From Symbiodinium natans (taxonomy: Eukaryota; Sar; Dinophyceae; Suessiales; Symbiodiniaceae), in NCBI GenBank assembly GCA_905221605.1, contig CAJNDS010002334.1:184501-248500 (forward strand): 64,000 nucleotides of DNA, written 5' to 3'. Of the stretch, positions 1 through 10,550 are shown in pieces; the stretch's first letter is position 1; each line of letters opens with the position of its first letter. Below the pieces are notes generated by a model. That model was given only the letters and a program-made list of their open reading frames with translations, did no database searches and was not told the DNA's origin. Made by a program: the position numbers and the translations under genes.

Positions 1-1398
1 GAAAGCCTCGATCCTAAGCCCTAAGCTCCCTCTCCAACAGGCCTCAGAAGATGCGAGAACTCAGCGTTTTAGAAAGCTAAGCCCGCAGAGGAGGTTTACG
101 ACAAGTTCCGGAGCTGCTCAGTGTCCACCTGAGTTCAGAGCGCATTTTGGTATCTGCGGAGGGCTTTTAATTTTAGATGAGGCTAAATTAGGCTGATTTT
201 GGGTGTTCTGTTGGGGGCGTTTCTTTGGGCCCTAATGTGCACCATGCATGCCTTTGGCATTCGGGTTCAGGGTTTGGGGTGTGCCGCTGTGCTGAAAAGT
301 CCCTCCACTGTCTCACCCCCTTCAGGCTCATCTGCGCCAGAGCGGCAGCCGGCAGGCCACGGCTAAACTATCGGCAGCGGCTATTGCGCATCTTGAGTGG
401 CTTGTTGTAGCTGCTTGTCGCTGCTTGCTGCTTGTAGCTGCTACTGATTGATAGCCATGGGTTCCTGCGAGGTGTCGCCCTCCGGAGAGCATGTCGCAGG
501 CCGGCGACTTGCGGAGCTCCGGGCTGTTGTGAGCATGTAGGGTTGGGGCTTTCTGCGATGATGAAAAGCTGCTGCCGTCAGCGTTCGCTAAGTGATTCTT
601 TTTGCTGTTGATTGCTGTTGATTGGTGAAATAAAGAGCCTGTCCTGTGCAAGTCCACATAACCCTGAAGCGCCAAGCCCCTGAAACCCGATTGGTAGTGG
701 AGACATTCTCAGTTAAAGTGCTCTGACTTGGGCTGGGCACAGAACTCTCATTATTGGCGCTGCACCTACCAGTGAACTCTACAGATGGAGGGTCCGCACC
801 GCTTGAAGAGCAGCGCCACTCACCGTGTCGGGATGTGTTTTCGCTGGTACACACATTGACATTGAACATCAGAGGAAGCATCTTGTCATGCACTGGCCAC
901 CAATTTAGCAAGTGAATCCAGTTGCACGAGAGCGACCGCCAAGCGATGACACGTTATGAGGCACTCTCCAGCCTAGAGGCCTAGAGTCGCATCGTACATC
1001 TCGGATTTTGCCGGTCGTTGACTTGCGGTTCAAGCTTCATTGAGAAAGGTCGAAATATGGCACACCGAAACGTGGCTGAGCTAGGATCCGAGGGATGGGT
1101 GGGAGTTGCTTGCAAGGTTCTGAGGACACGGACCTGGCCGATACGTGGCGCACTTCTTAGAGTCAGTCAGTCGCAGAGGCAAAGGTTGCAGAACATTGCA
1201 GAGCGGCGACCTGGACTGAGGCAGGAAGTGGAGTGGTTGCGTCAAGCAGTGGTCGCCTCCACAGATCCATGGAATGTCACGGTCCGAGTCGTTAGCCTCA
1301 TTTAGCCCCCATGGTTCACGGGTTCGCGGAGGTTGGAATGCACAGCCACTTGCTGCTGGCGCAGAAGCGGCAGCACGCAGATGGCTCAGCCCCGGCAG
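1..1398. other. No supportable gene
   Basis: The frames here are short and overlap on both strands without a recognisable domain. Runs such as the tgttgctgcttg-like words near 405-440 are low complexity. I see nothing that supports a gene or an RNA. Confidence 0.5.
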
Positions 1399-1539
1399 AA
1401 GTTGTACTTCTTTCCTGACCGACAATGTCGCGAGCATGTCTGCATCCAGGCTCTGGAGAAGAAGTGCAAGGACTTCCAGGATCGAATCTCCGAAGTCCGG
1501 CACGGCGTCAATGGAGGCCGCAAGCTACTCAACTGTTAA
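1399..1539 (+). CDS. Candidate exon, Cys/Lys-rich, unknown product
   Basis: The frame is open after an AG at 1397-1398 and runs to a TAA. It contains CREHVCIQALEKKCKDFQDR, with three cysteines and a short amphipathic helix-like stretch. Composition is protein-like, while the opposite-strand frame is serine/leucine rich and less convincing. It may be the last exon of a gene or simply an open intronic stretch. I do not recognise a family and assign no function. Confidence 0.3.
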   Translation, partial: KLYFFPDRQCREHVCIQALEKKCKDFQDRISEVRHGVNGGRKLLNC

Positions 1540-3195
1540 GCAGGTACCTTTGACGGTGAAGTCGGTTCCCAAACTTGGTTGCACGGAGAAAATCAGAAAA
1601 CACAGCTGAGCCGATCAGACCGGAGTGTACTCTCCGATCTGATATGGCTTGCCAACGCTTGCCCCACATTCTGCTATTTCCCGCTTTGATATGCTTTCAC
1701 CGATTCAAGATGAAAGGAGCAGCCAGGTGCGAACAAGAGGAAGCCCCAAGTTCGAAATCCCACCAAGAAACGGGGACTTGACGCACAGGGACCCGCGTGG
1801 ATACTTTTCGGGGTTGAAAGCCCATTGACACCCTAAACTCCCGAAGTCTCCAATCCCATCAGAATCCAAAACCCCTAGACTCCCAGCAGGCGAAGCAGAA
1901 GACGCCGCTGCGACCGTCTCTGCACCCACAGAGTCACTCGACATGCACAGCTAAAACAAGCTCGGGTTTTGGGATGCTTTGGGGCTTGGTTGTTGTAGTG
2001 GGCTCAGGCTTTGGGAGTCTTGGGACCTGGGTACGCTTCTAAAACTCCGGCGCGGCAGCGGCGGTATCAGACTTCAGAACTCGAATGACATGCATGATAG
2101 GGCCCGATTTCACTGTCCACGGGAGGCGGCGTAAGCCGGAGATTCTGGTTCAGCAGCAGGACTCCTGCACTCAACCTGCACTTTAAACTCCTCTACACAC
2201 CATGCGCCTCTTGGCTCTCGCGGCTCACCTACGGTGCTGTATCTTGCAGTCTCTTTCATGCCCGCTTGAGTGCTCCGGAGGAGCAGCCCACTCTGACCAC
2301 CAGCACTGTTGTCGGCTACGACGCGCCTGCAAGGCAATACACGCTCGCTCTTGAGTGTTGAAATGTGTTGAATCCTGATAGTGCGGCACCCAGGTCCCAT
2401 ATGCACGGTCCCGTGGGCCCTGGAACTGTTTTGGGGTTTTCGGGTCTGGGTTTCAACCGGGTCTTAAACCCACATCCTAAAACCAATAACTCTAAGCCTA
2501 AGGCCTGAAGCAAGGCAAGCTTAAGGCGTCAGGACTTCTCTACTTCTGTAGCTTTTGCACCGATATCCTAAATCACATGAACATAAGCCTAAGAGCAGCT
2601 CTACAGGGACACACTCCAGACTACGTGTGCCTCACACCGCAGGCCGCTGCAGTACCTCCAGGCTCCGAGCCAGGCGAGCTTGCTGCTTGCTCTTTCGGAG
2701 GCATATTTTTGGAAAGCCTCGCAGAGCCAGTGGGCTTAAACCCCAAAACTCCCTAAGTCTTATGTGTGGAATGTACGTTGTGTGCGTGTGCTGCGACCTA
2801 AAATTTGTGTGAACTTGCTTGGATGCAATGTCTGTACACTTGCATGTTGCCTGTATACATCGTTGCTTGTCTGTTTTGTATGGTTGTAGTACATACATTG
2901 CGCTGCATTGTATCGTTTTGTTTTCGTGTTGGCTTTCTGTAGTCAAGGACCGAACCACTCTAGTGACAATCGGTTGACTTGGTCTTTCAGCTCTTTCTTC
3001 TGGTAGTCCCAGCGGAAAGACGGGGATCCTAATAGCGGACAGCACATGACACCACGCAATGCTGCATTGCCTGCCCTTGACCTGGACAACAAGCCGTGAA
3101 ACAAACATGACTGCCTAGAACCCCTAGGCTGCCATATGGCTTCTGGGGCAGTGTGCGGGCTGCAGGTGAGTCCGCCAATGTCCGCGCCATTGCAG
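1540..3195. other. No supportable gene; intron-like or intergenic
   Basis: Only short frames are present. TG-rich DNA lies at about 2770-2900 and scattered CCCTAAA-like words near 1830-1880. Nothing else was recognised. Confidence 0.45.
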
Positions 3196-3242
3196 GCATC
3201 TGGCATGCCGCCACCCCAGAAGAGTGGGTTTGGGGAGCCAAG
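3196..3242 (+). CDS. Candidate micro-exon (IWHAATPEEWVWGAK)
   Basis: The segment follows ttgcag|g and ends before aag|gtttca, so both splice consensus ends fit. It encodes IWHAATPEEWVWGAK, with three tryptophans in 15 residues, unlike the surrounding shadow frames. Family unknown. At 47 bp it may still be chance. Confidence 0.28.
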
Positions 3243-4240
3243 GTTTCAGGTCATGCACAAAAACCCCGACAGATTTGTTTTTTTAGCCATGCGGCCGGCA
3301 ACTTCGAATGGGGCTTGAGAGATCTTGAGTTTTGAGAGCTTGGTTTGGCCGTTCGGGATATTCCAGAGGGGTGTGGGTCTCGGGGCGATGGCATCATGAG
3401 TTATCGAACCCCCGAAATCGTGCACGCTCGTGGCGCTCGCGCCCTCCACCTCAGCTTTCTTCGGCGCTGGTCCATGAGGCGTTGGGTGGTCGAATCACCG
3501 CGTGCTGCCATGCCCCGCTCAGCCGTGCTCAGCTCAGGAGGTTGAGTTTGATTTCGTTGATGCAAGAAGGGTTACCAGTACAATTTGGAAAGCTTCTCGA
3601 ACTTTATCCCGACAGGGACTACATAAGAGTTTCTGCCTTCAAGCACTGCTGTAGGTTGTTGCGCGTGTAGCCCTCCGACCACAAACTGCCAAGGCCTCAA
3701 CACCGCCAGTCTCGGCAAGGACACCTGTGGGAGAGTAGCTTTGTGTTTTCCGATGATTACTCAACATGCATAGGCACGAATGCCGTTTGTATCACTTTCT
3801 AACTCACATACTTGCAGGACGCGCGTGATCGTCGAGCAGTCCACGCTGGCGCGGCCGCATGAGGCGCCGCCGTTCTGAGAAGCTGGCGCCGAAGGTTTGG
3901 AGCAACAAGTTCCTCATCTATCTTCTTGGGCCAGGGCCAGGGCCTGCGAGCGACACCTCCGCACCAGCTCAGAAGTCCGGCTTCCAATGCTGCCATATAT
4001 GCAATGCCGACAGCATTGCCTGGGCAGGCACATACTGAGAGCAGTTGCAGAGGGAGAGGGGAAGCCCATAGTCTCAATTGCTCTTCCGATGTGTTTTTTT
4101 TTGAGATGGCAGATTACAGTCTGCCCGGCATCTACCGGCACCGGCCATGAGCCTGAAGGCGACGCCGCCTCGGCCTCGCCTTCAACAGGCTCCGCTGGCT
4201 GCGACGGCGACGCCGCCGACGCCGACGGCCCCTGTGTACA
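3243..4240. other. No recognised gene; overlapping short frames
   Basis: A segment at about 3536-3600 reads as protein in two frames (EVEFDFVDARRV in one, LMQEGLPVQFGKLLELYPD in another), so I cannot choose an exon. The remainder shows no domain. Confidence 0.35.
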
Positions 4241-4294
4241 TGGCTCCAGTGGCTTCAATGGCTCCCATGGCTCCAATGGCTCCCATGGCTCCAA
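4241..4294 (+). repeat. 9-bp tandem repeat, tggctccNN
   Basis: Six direct copies of a 9-bp unit alternate as tggctccca and tggctccaa. The period is three codons, so all frames stay open: Ser-Asn-Gly-Ser-His-Gly on one frame, Met-Ala-Pro on another and Trp-Glu-Pro on the minus strand. The long frames that cross it (3897-4370, 4147-4680, 3914-4345 minus) are probably kept open by this repeat and should not be taken as proteins on length alone. Confidence 0.8.
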
Positions 4295-5824
4295 GACCGG
4301 AGATGTCGGTCGGTGCCTCAGGCAGCCTAAAGGCATCGGCATCATGTTTGGAGTCGAGAGTTCTCTCTAACAAAATTCTCTGCGAGATGCCGCGAGATGC
4401 TACGACCTTCAGGCAACGCCGCCGCACCCTTACGTGCGCTCGGCGTGCTCCCCACCAGCCCGGGGCCCAGCAAGTTCCCAAGCTGCAGCATTTGCTGCGC
4501 GGAAACTTCGTGCATGACGTCAGGCTACACCTCCGCGTGGCCGGTCGGAAGCGAAGTGGGTCAGAAGCGGGCAGGCAGATGCATGTGGTAAACTTCATGT
4601 CGCCAATGTCCGAAACTCACAGCCGTGGATCTGGAGGCTACGATGGTTCCTGCACTGGCGGCCACCTAGAGCGTGCTTGAAGCACAAGAGTCGTGTAATG
4701 CCTGTGAAGTGTCGCACGTGCCCGCCAGGCGAATCCCGCTGACTACTTGTCTCGGCCCGGCACTCAAAGTTTGGAGGTTTGATGTTAGTAAACAGTGCAA
4801 TCGTTTCGGGATGTTGGGGCTTGATTGGCTTGATCGCACATGCTCAGGTCGCTAACGCCCACCCGCAGCGCTCCAGTGTCGCTTCCAGTTCAGGCTTGGG
4901 GTCCGTCAGGGCTAACGCCTAAACTTATCCTGGTGAATCAGGCCGAAGAACCCAAGATCTCGGTTTTCCATGCAAAGACCTCCAAAATGAACCACAAGGC
5001 CATGGGAAGGGCCCTACAGCCTGTTCGGGGCAGGTGGATCCCCTCGCCTCACCGCGGGCAGTCTCCGCATCCCCGGCAAAGGGCGTCAGGCACCGATGGG
5101 CCGGCTTAGCTTCGGTTAAAGGAGGCATGAAGGAATATGTGAAGTATGCAGAGTAAACGGAGTGTACAGAGTGTGCTGAGTATGCGGAGTGTTTGAGGTA
5201 ACAGGGTTTTAAGGCGTTCGACTTGGCTCTAGCCTCGGGGCGTTCGCAAGGGCCTTCCGATGATTGCAGCTTCATGAAAGCCGAAAGGCCAAACCGCTCT
5301 TGCTCTCTTTAGCTCTCTTTCTAAGCCGAAGTCTGCCAGGGCGTGGCTATCGCCTTCTACCCAAAGCACAGGCGCGGGTGCTGCAGGTCCCTGGAAATCA
5401 AGCCCTAGACCGTATGCGAGCCATGCTAGGCCCTGTAACAAGAAGCCCTTCTAAACATAAGCTCAAAAATAGAACCAAACTTGCCAAGCCAAAAAGAACC
5501 CTTAACCCAGGAGCCCGAGCAACCCGAAGCGTTTTGCCTTCCGCAGTGGCGGCTTACACTAGGCTTGTGCCGTGTCGAGCGGGGACACGGCGCAGCCGAA
5601 ACAACGCCCTTGTCACGAAGGCCTACATGCAAAACCCTAAAACAGCCAGCCCAACTTGGAAAGCCCCAACCGGATCAAAGCCCTAATCCCAGAGTCGTAC
5701 GCTTCGCCCATCTTCGCCCCAAAAGCTCAAGCTCCCTTCCATGCCGCAACACCATGCCGCTGCTGGCCGCGGTCGTGGTGCAGGCCAATGTGCCCTGGAC
5801 GACCTTCAGAAGCGGTCGCCGATT
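4295..5824. other. No recognised gene
   Basis: GC-rich short frames occur on both strands. A roughly 9-bp degenerate repeat of the agtatgcgg/agtgtgc type lies at 5140-5195. No domain is visible. Confidence 0.4.
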
Positions 5825-5825
5825 G

Positions 5826-5858
<33 letters not shown>

Positions 5859-5867
5859 TGTGTGTGT
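5825..5867 (+). repeat. Poly-T tract followed by (TG)n
   Basis: A run of about 21 T is followed directly by about eleven TG dinucleotides. It is a simple microsatellite, and the tail-like T run next to TG might mark an old retroposed 3' end on the minus strand, but no element body is seen. Confidence 0.9.
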
Positions 5868-6550
5868 TTTTTGAATGTTTTTTTGCTACAAGAGACGCTG
5901 TCTTTACTTCGGGGCACTCCCCCCCCCCCTCTCTCAAGGCCGGCCAGACCCAACACCCCAGTCAAACAAGTCATGCCAGCTTCGACCCCAAACAGTCAGA
6001 GACCATGGGAACAAGCAAGAGCACCTCCAAAATGCACCGAGACCACTCTGCAACATTGCACTGGCACTCGCAGACCATCCCTCAAGAGAAGTCCCAAAGC
6101 ACCCATAAAGCACCCCAAGAATTCACGTGGAGCACTTCGGCATCTCTCCACGCACCAACTCAGAGGGATGCCCGGATGCCGGATGAGATGAGTTAGGAAG
6201 TCACAGCCGAGCACTTTTAGACCGGCTGTAACATGCAACCGCCCGAGAGCTTGTCGGTGGCGACTTGCATCCGACAGGCGGAGGCCGGATGTGATGAGTC
6301 AGACGCTGCAAAAGCGAAGAGTTTTGCATCTCGCGAGCCCAGACATCCAAAAGCGATGACAGTTTCGAGTTTCGTGAGCCCAAAAGTCCAAAGCAACCCG
6401 CAGCGGGCATGCCACGCGATCTAACCCCTCTGACCTTGTATGTTGGAACCCCGTAAAGTTGCCACACTGCTTGGAGAACAAAACCAGATGTCCTAAATCG
6501 TCTACCGCTCCGAGCCCGAAAACTCCTGAGCCCGAAGCCTGGCACGGCAG

Positions 6551-6646
6551 AAGTTGTGGGCTCAGGTCCTGGAGCGCGAGCTGCGCACTCTGCAGGTCGC
6601 CTTTGTGGCCTGGAAGGACGGTATTCGCTTGGAGGATGTACAGTTT
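6551..6646 (+). CDS. Candidate exon, Sfi1-like helix (S1)
   Basis: It follows ggcag and runs to ttt|gtacgt. It encodes a helix containing LERELRTLQVAFVAWKDGIR. The A-F-x-x-W-K-x-x-I-R spacing resembles the short centrin-binding repeats of Sfi1-type proteins (known family pattern). It is the first of several such exons on this strand between 6.5 and 16.3 kb, which may belong to one gene. The link between them is inference; exact phases between successive exons could not all be matched. Confidence 0.4.
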
Positions 6647-7127
6647 GTACGTTTGAAGGGGTTCAGGGCTCCGTGCAGTTAGGGGTTCTGATGGATGTGT
6701 TTGGGTTTCCAGAGCTCTCCTTTGTGGCGGGGAGAGGGTGGAAGTTTAGACATTGTCCGGATTGCGGCTGAATGCCGCTGGCAAACCCTGGGCCCCTCCG
6801 GATACCCTGAACGCCCACGGTAAGCCTTGGACTTTGAGCCAGGATCGAAGCTCTTGAACCTTAACAGTCTTAACGCCCAGTCCTGGATAGAATCCCATTC
6901 CTGGCGACGAGAGGATGCCGCCCAGCGCCTGAAGAATCGGCCCCTTCTGGCTCCACGTGCCTTGGGGGCACCTTCTTTTGCCAAGGATTCATTGATTCCT
7001 TCGGAGCCCTTTCAAGCTCTACCCGCGTCTATGGAAGGTTCTTATACCAATGCGTTTCGGGGCATCCTTGCACAAGGTTTAGGGTGTTCAGGGTTGGGCT
7101 GAGGCTTCAGGTTCTGGTTCTTGGATT

Positions 7128-7144
7128 GGGGGGGGGGGGGGGGG
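7128..7144 (+). repeat. G17 homopolymer
   Basis: Seventeen consecutive G occur on the + strand, one of several long G runs in the window. Confidence 0.9.
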
Positions 7145-7334
7145 ATGGTCTCGTCGTGTCGCATTGGAAGTCAGAGTATTTATTGCTTGAAGGGCTGGGG
7201 GTATGTGAGGGTGTTTGCATGGCTTGGGATGTTTTCTAGGGTTTGGCCTGTTTCGAACGGTGAGGGCTCTGTACGCTGTACGTTGTGAGACTTCCAAGTG
7301 CCCTCAGCCATGAACCGCCAGTGACGTTATCCAG

Positions 7335-7423
7335 GCTCTGCGGCGGTTGGAGATCTGCGGCGGCAGCGTCGTTTCGAGGCCTGGCGAGATTGCTGCAGGA
7401 GCCCCGCATGCTTGGAAATGGAG
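7335..7423 (+). CDS. Candidate exon, Sfi1-like helix (S2)
   Basis: Acceptor tccag|g and donor gag|gtgcg fit. The frame reads LRRQRRFEAWRDCCR, with the same R-x-F-x-x-W-R pattern as S1. A second frame (Ala/Arg-rich) is also open, so frame choice rests on similarity to the neighbouring exons. Product unknown; a coiled-coil or centrin-binding protein is a guess. Confidence 0.35.
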
Positions 7424-7545
7424 GTGCGTTGACAAGATTGGCTGCCCTGTCCAAAACTCCAACCCTTCAAAACCCTGAGGCCTCGGATTTGGAAGGTCTG
7501 TGGTTCTATGTGCAGCTGTATCAGCTGTATGTGGTTCTCCTGCAG

Positions 7546-7679
7546 AATGCTCAATGCCTCAACGCCTCTATGCCCTCTGGAGGATCCGGCAGCTGCAGCG
7601 TTGGCACAGCTCGCCCCTGCGGCGCCGCGCTTTTGCGGCCCTGGCAGCCTACAGCCAGAAGCGTGTCTCGTACCCAAAG
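7546..7679 (+). CDS. Candidate exon, Sfi1-like helix (S3)
   Basis: It follows ctgcag and ends at aag|gc, a GC donor of the type seen in the FkbM gene below. It encodes LYALWRIRQLQRWHSSPLRR followed by RAFAALAAYSQKR: two W-containing basic helices and then an A-F-A-A-L segment. This is the most protein-like of the series. The end of S2 (phase 0) and the start of S3 do not match in phase, so an exon is missing or a boundary is wrong. Confidence 0.45.
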
Positions 7680-7895
7680 GCTTAAAAGGCTTAGAAGGCT
7701 TAGGGCTTTAGGGTTCCATAAAACTGCTTGGGCCCAGTCCCGCATCAAAGCAAGCCCTCTGTGAAATCATGCAGCACAGCTTGCTTTTTCACCCTTCCAG
7801 GCATCCCAAGCACGTTCTGCCGTTCTGCCCTGCTTCGCCATTCAACACGCATTTACCGACCCCAAAAACTCCGAATCCCCGACTCTTCTGCCCAG

Positions 7896-7960
7896 AGCAG
7901 CGAAAAGAGCAGCGCCGGCGGTCAGCCGTTCGCTGCCGCCGCCGGCGCTTGCTGCAGCAG
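7896..7960 (+). CDS. Candidate exon, Arg/Gln-rich (S4)
   Basis: It sits between gcccag and cag|gc. It encodes EQRKEQRRRSAVRCRRRRLL and then QQ, strongly basic and helix-like. It lies downstream of S3 on the same strand and could continue the same protein. Arg/Gln-rich translations can also arise from cgg/cag-rich simple sequence. Confidence 0.3.
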
Positions 7961-8639
7961 GCTTTGCGGGCAGGGGTGGGGAGTACGTCGCTTCTCGAGA
8001 TTCCTAGTTTAGGGGGAAGGTGGTGCTCCCTAGCCTACTACAGCTCCAAAACCTAGTGAAGGGAAGTGAGGCTTCGAGGGTTGCTGCGAGTTGCGAGTCC
8101 TTGCAGGCCTTGAAGCCCCGAGCCCGAGAGCCCGAAGTCCAGAACCCACAGGCGTGGATTGGCTTCGTGTCAGGACAGCTCTTCAGTCAAGAGGGGCCTT
8201 AGGAAGACCTCCGCGCTTGGGAGGTTGTCAGAGAAAAGTTGAAGAGTTCTGGCTGACTCCATCGCGCTATGACAAGTTACTTATAAGTCTGTGGCCTTGA
8301 ATTCTGCGAGATCCCTCAAGCCCAAGCCGTTTGTCTTGACAAGCCTACCCCCCCTCCAAAAAAAACACAAAAAAACCAAATAACATGAGAAAAAATGCCC
8401 ATAGCCACCCGAGAAGGTTTGCTTGCCCTCCCTCCGCAAAGTTCTTTAAGGCTCGGGGTCTCTCTGCAAATTTCGTTAAGGTTTGGGGTCTTCTCCCTGC
8501 AGCCTCGAACGTCCTGAGCCCGACTGGTACCTAGCAGTCTTAACGCCTTCGCTCTGACAAAGACGAGGAGCTGCCAGGGCTTCACGGAGGCACGTGGATG
8601 TTTGTCATGGAGGGTGAAGACCTCTACTTTCTCGGAGAG

Positions 8640-8728
8640 GACTGAAAGAAAGAAAAACGAAAGAACGACAGATAGGAAGGACCGAAACAGAGACGAAAGA
8701 AAGAAGGAAAGAAAGAAAGGATAATGGA
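8640..8728. repeat. Purine-rich GAAA-type simple sequence
   Basis: About 90 bp are dominated by gaaa, gaaag and ggaa words on the + strand. Open frames on the minus strand here (FFLSFFLSSLF-type) are simple-sequence shadows. Confidence 0.7.
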
Positions 8729-8742
8729 ATAATGAGTCGTGC

Positions 8743-9000
8743 GAGCATGGTGTTTGCATCTGGGAGGGGGGGGGGTGCTGTGCCCCTCCCCCCAACCCCC
8801 CCCCCCCCATGTCTTTAACATCATGCCCAGAAGGTTTTAGCATCATGCCCAGAAGGAACTTGCCTGAAAAGCATAGGAATCCACCCGTCCTGCGAGCATT
8901 GCGTATAGCGTTTGCAACTGGGAAAGAGAACTTGCATCAGAAGTATGGTTTGCAACTGGGGGTGGGGGGGGGGTGGCGCCCAACCCCCAACGCCCCCTTT
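8743..9000. repeat. Repeated G-run/C-run hairpin modules
   Basis: A lead-in of the form gcgagcatggtgtttgcatctggg is followed by G(10) and then C-rich DNA (8743-8812). A related lead-in recurs at 8896-8930 (cgagcattgcg...ttgcaactggg) and 8942-8960 (tatggtttgcaactggg), the last again followed by G10 and then cccaaccccc. A tandem copy of catcatgcccagaagg lies between them (8819 and 8839). The G run followed within about 10 bases by a C run can pair into a hairpin. Confidence 0.6.
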
Positions 9001-10004
9001 TTTCTCTGCCTTAAAAGTGTCGGAATCAACACCAAGCTCAAAAGGTGACGACAGTCACGTCATCCTCGTCGCAGTCACAAAGATACGACAGTCACCTCCA
9101 ACAACCCCGAGAGGCCTCATCCTCGTGACCGTCTGCACTTTTGAGGCATGCAATGACCAAAAGCATGCCAAAACGTTGGGCTTCCGCAACTACACGATTC
9201 GCGCCGCCCCGCGGGGCGCTTTCGAACGTTTTCGAACGCTTTGCGAACACTTTTGCACGATGCCACAAGAAACTCCCCAACCCCTGGAACCCTACCTCTT
9301 AAAACGGGAACCCTCCGCTACGCACTCGGCAAAACCAGCGACAAAAACGATCTCGCCAGAAAAACACCCTTTGTCATGCTTCTGTTGCAAAAGCCTTGTG
9401 TCGCTACATGTTACTTGCTGCGCTTTGCAATCTTAGATTTTTGAGTTGGGAAGGCAAGCGGATGGGCTGTTTCTTTCAAGAGTGCTGCAAGTGCCCGTTT
9501 GCTTTGCATGGTTGGGGCATCGTGTGAAATTCATCGGTCACATTGTGATACAATGCGTTGCGTTTGTTTGGCTTGGATCTTCTGGAGGCAAAATCAGTCC
9601 GCAGCGCTGAGCAAGAGTCTTGCGCCTCGGGCACGGCAGTTCATAGCTTTTAAAGCCCGGATCTTAGGGCTTAAGATGTGGAAGTAGCATCTCGCATCCC
9701 ATTCAGTTTGGCTTGCGGTGCTTGGGTGTGCCTTGGGTCCAAGGCAGACGCCCTGTCACGCAGATTCTTGAGAGCCTGGCTTGCCTTCAGCCGCCCTGCT
9801 TGCGTCCGGACAGAATTCTGTGGATGTTGGATGTTGGCAGAAACGGAACACGAGAACTTCAGGGTCAGCGGCCAAAGCCCAAAAACCGAGGCTACAGCCA
9901 GGCTCGTCAACATCACTTGGACTGGTTGCGGTGCCAGGCCGGCATCATCTGGCTATGAGCAGAACGTGTCTTTGATACAGTATGTTGCCGTTCCATTCTC
10001 ACAG

Positions 10005-10150
10005 GTGCTGCGGCATTTCTGCGCCTATGCCAGTCTGCGCCGGTCTAAGCGGGCTGCGGCAGCGACGGCTGCAGGGCAAATGCGACAGCAAGCCATCCTG
10101 CGGGCTGGGCGGCATGTGCTCGCCTGCTTCCGGGAGAACCAGCGGCGGAG
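10005..10150 (+). CDS. Candidate exon, Sfi1-like helices (S5)
   Basis: It starts after tctcacag|gtg and may end at cggag|gc. It encodes VLRHFCAYASLRRSKRAAAA, then MRQQAILRAGRHVLACFREN and QRRR. Two helices share the L-x-x-F-x-x-Y/F-R spacing seen in S1-S3. It lies inside a longer open frame (9678-10550) whose other parts look non-coding. A cytoskeletal coiled-coil or centrin-binding role is inference from pattern only. Confidence 0.4.
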
Positions 10151-10408
10151 GCCTCATCATTTGCCAGTTGTGTGCGGGGTCGCCGGAAGGAGTGCAGAGT
10201 CAAGGCCCAAGGCCATACCGGTAGCTCTTAGAAAAGGTACACGAGAATCATCGAGATGCAATACTCAACACTGCCCCAAATCCATAAAGAACAATCCCGA
10301 CAGACCAGGGCCGAGCATCGTCGAACGAGTCAGCGCCTTCCAGTGGCCACAGCTGCTGTGTCTGCCGTGGTCCGGCGGCGAGCCCTGTGCAGGTGCGCCG
10401 ACTGGAGT

Positions 10409-10492
10409 TCTAGTTCGTGCACTTGCGGAGCAACTGCAGTATGTGGCGGCTCTAGTTCGTGCACTTGCGGAGCAACTGCAGTATGTGGCGGC
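10409..10492 (+). repeat. Perfect 42-bp tandem duplication
   Basis: Two identical 42-bp units run back to back, starting at 10409 and 10451. The unit is 14 codons and encodes LVRALAEQLQYVAA in the frame of the 290-residue ORF 9678-10550, so the duplication keeps that frame open. Confidence 0.9.
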
Positions 10493-10550
10493 TCTGGTCT
10501 TGCAAGATCAGGGCGCTACCAGCGTGCCCACAAGCCGAACTGGAATTTGA

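Noticed and set aside
3914-4345. Repeat protein with WEPLEPWEPLKPLEP on the minus strand
   Set aside because: It comes from the 9-bp tandem repeat at 4241-4294; the reverse frames are open for the same reason.
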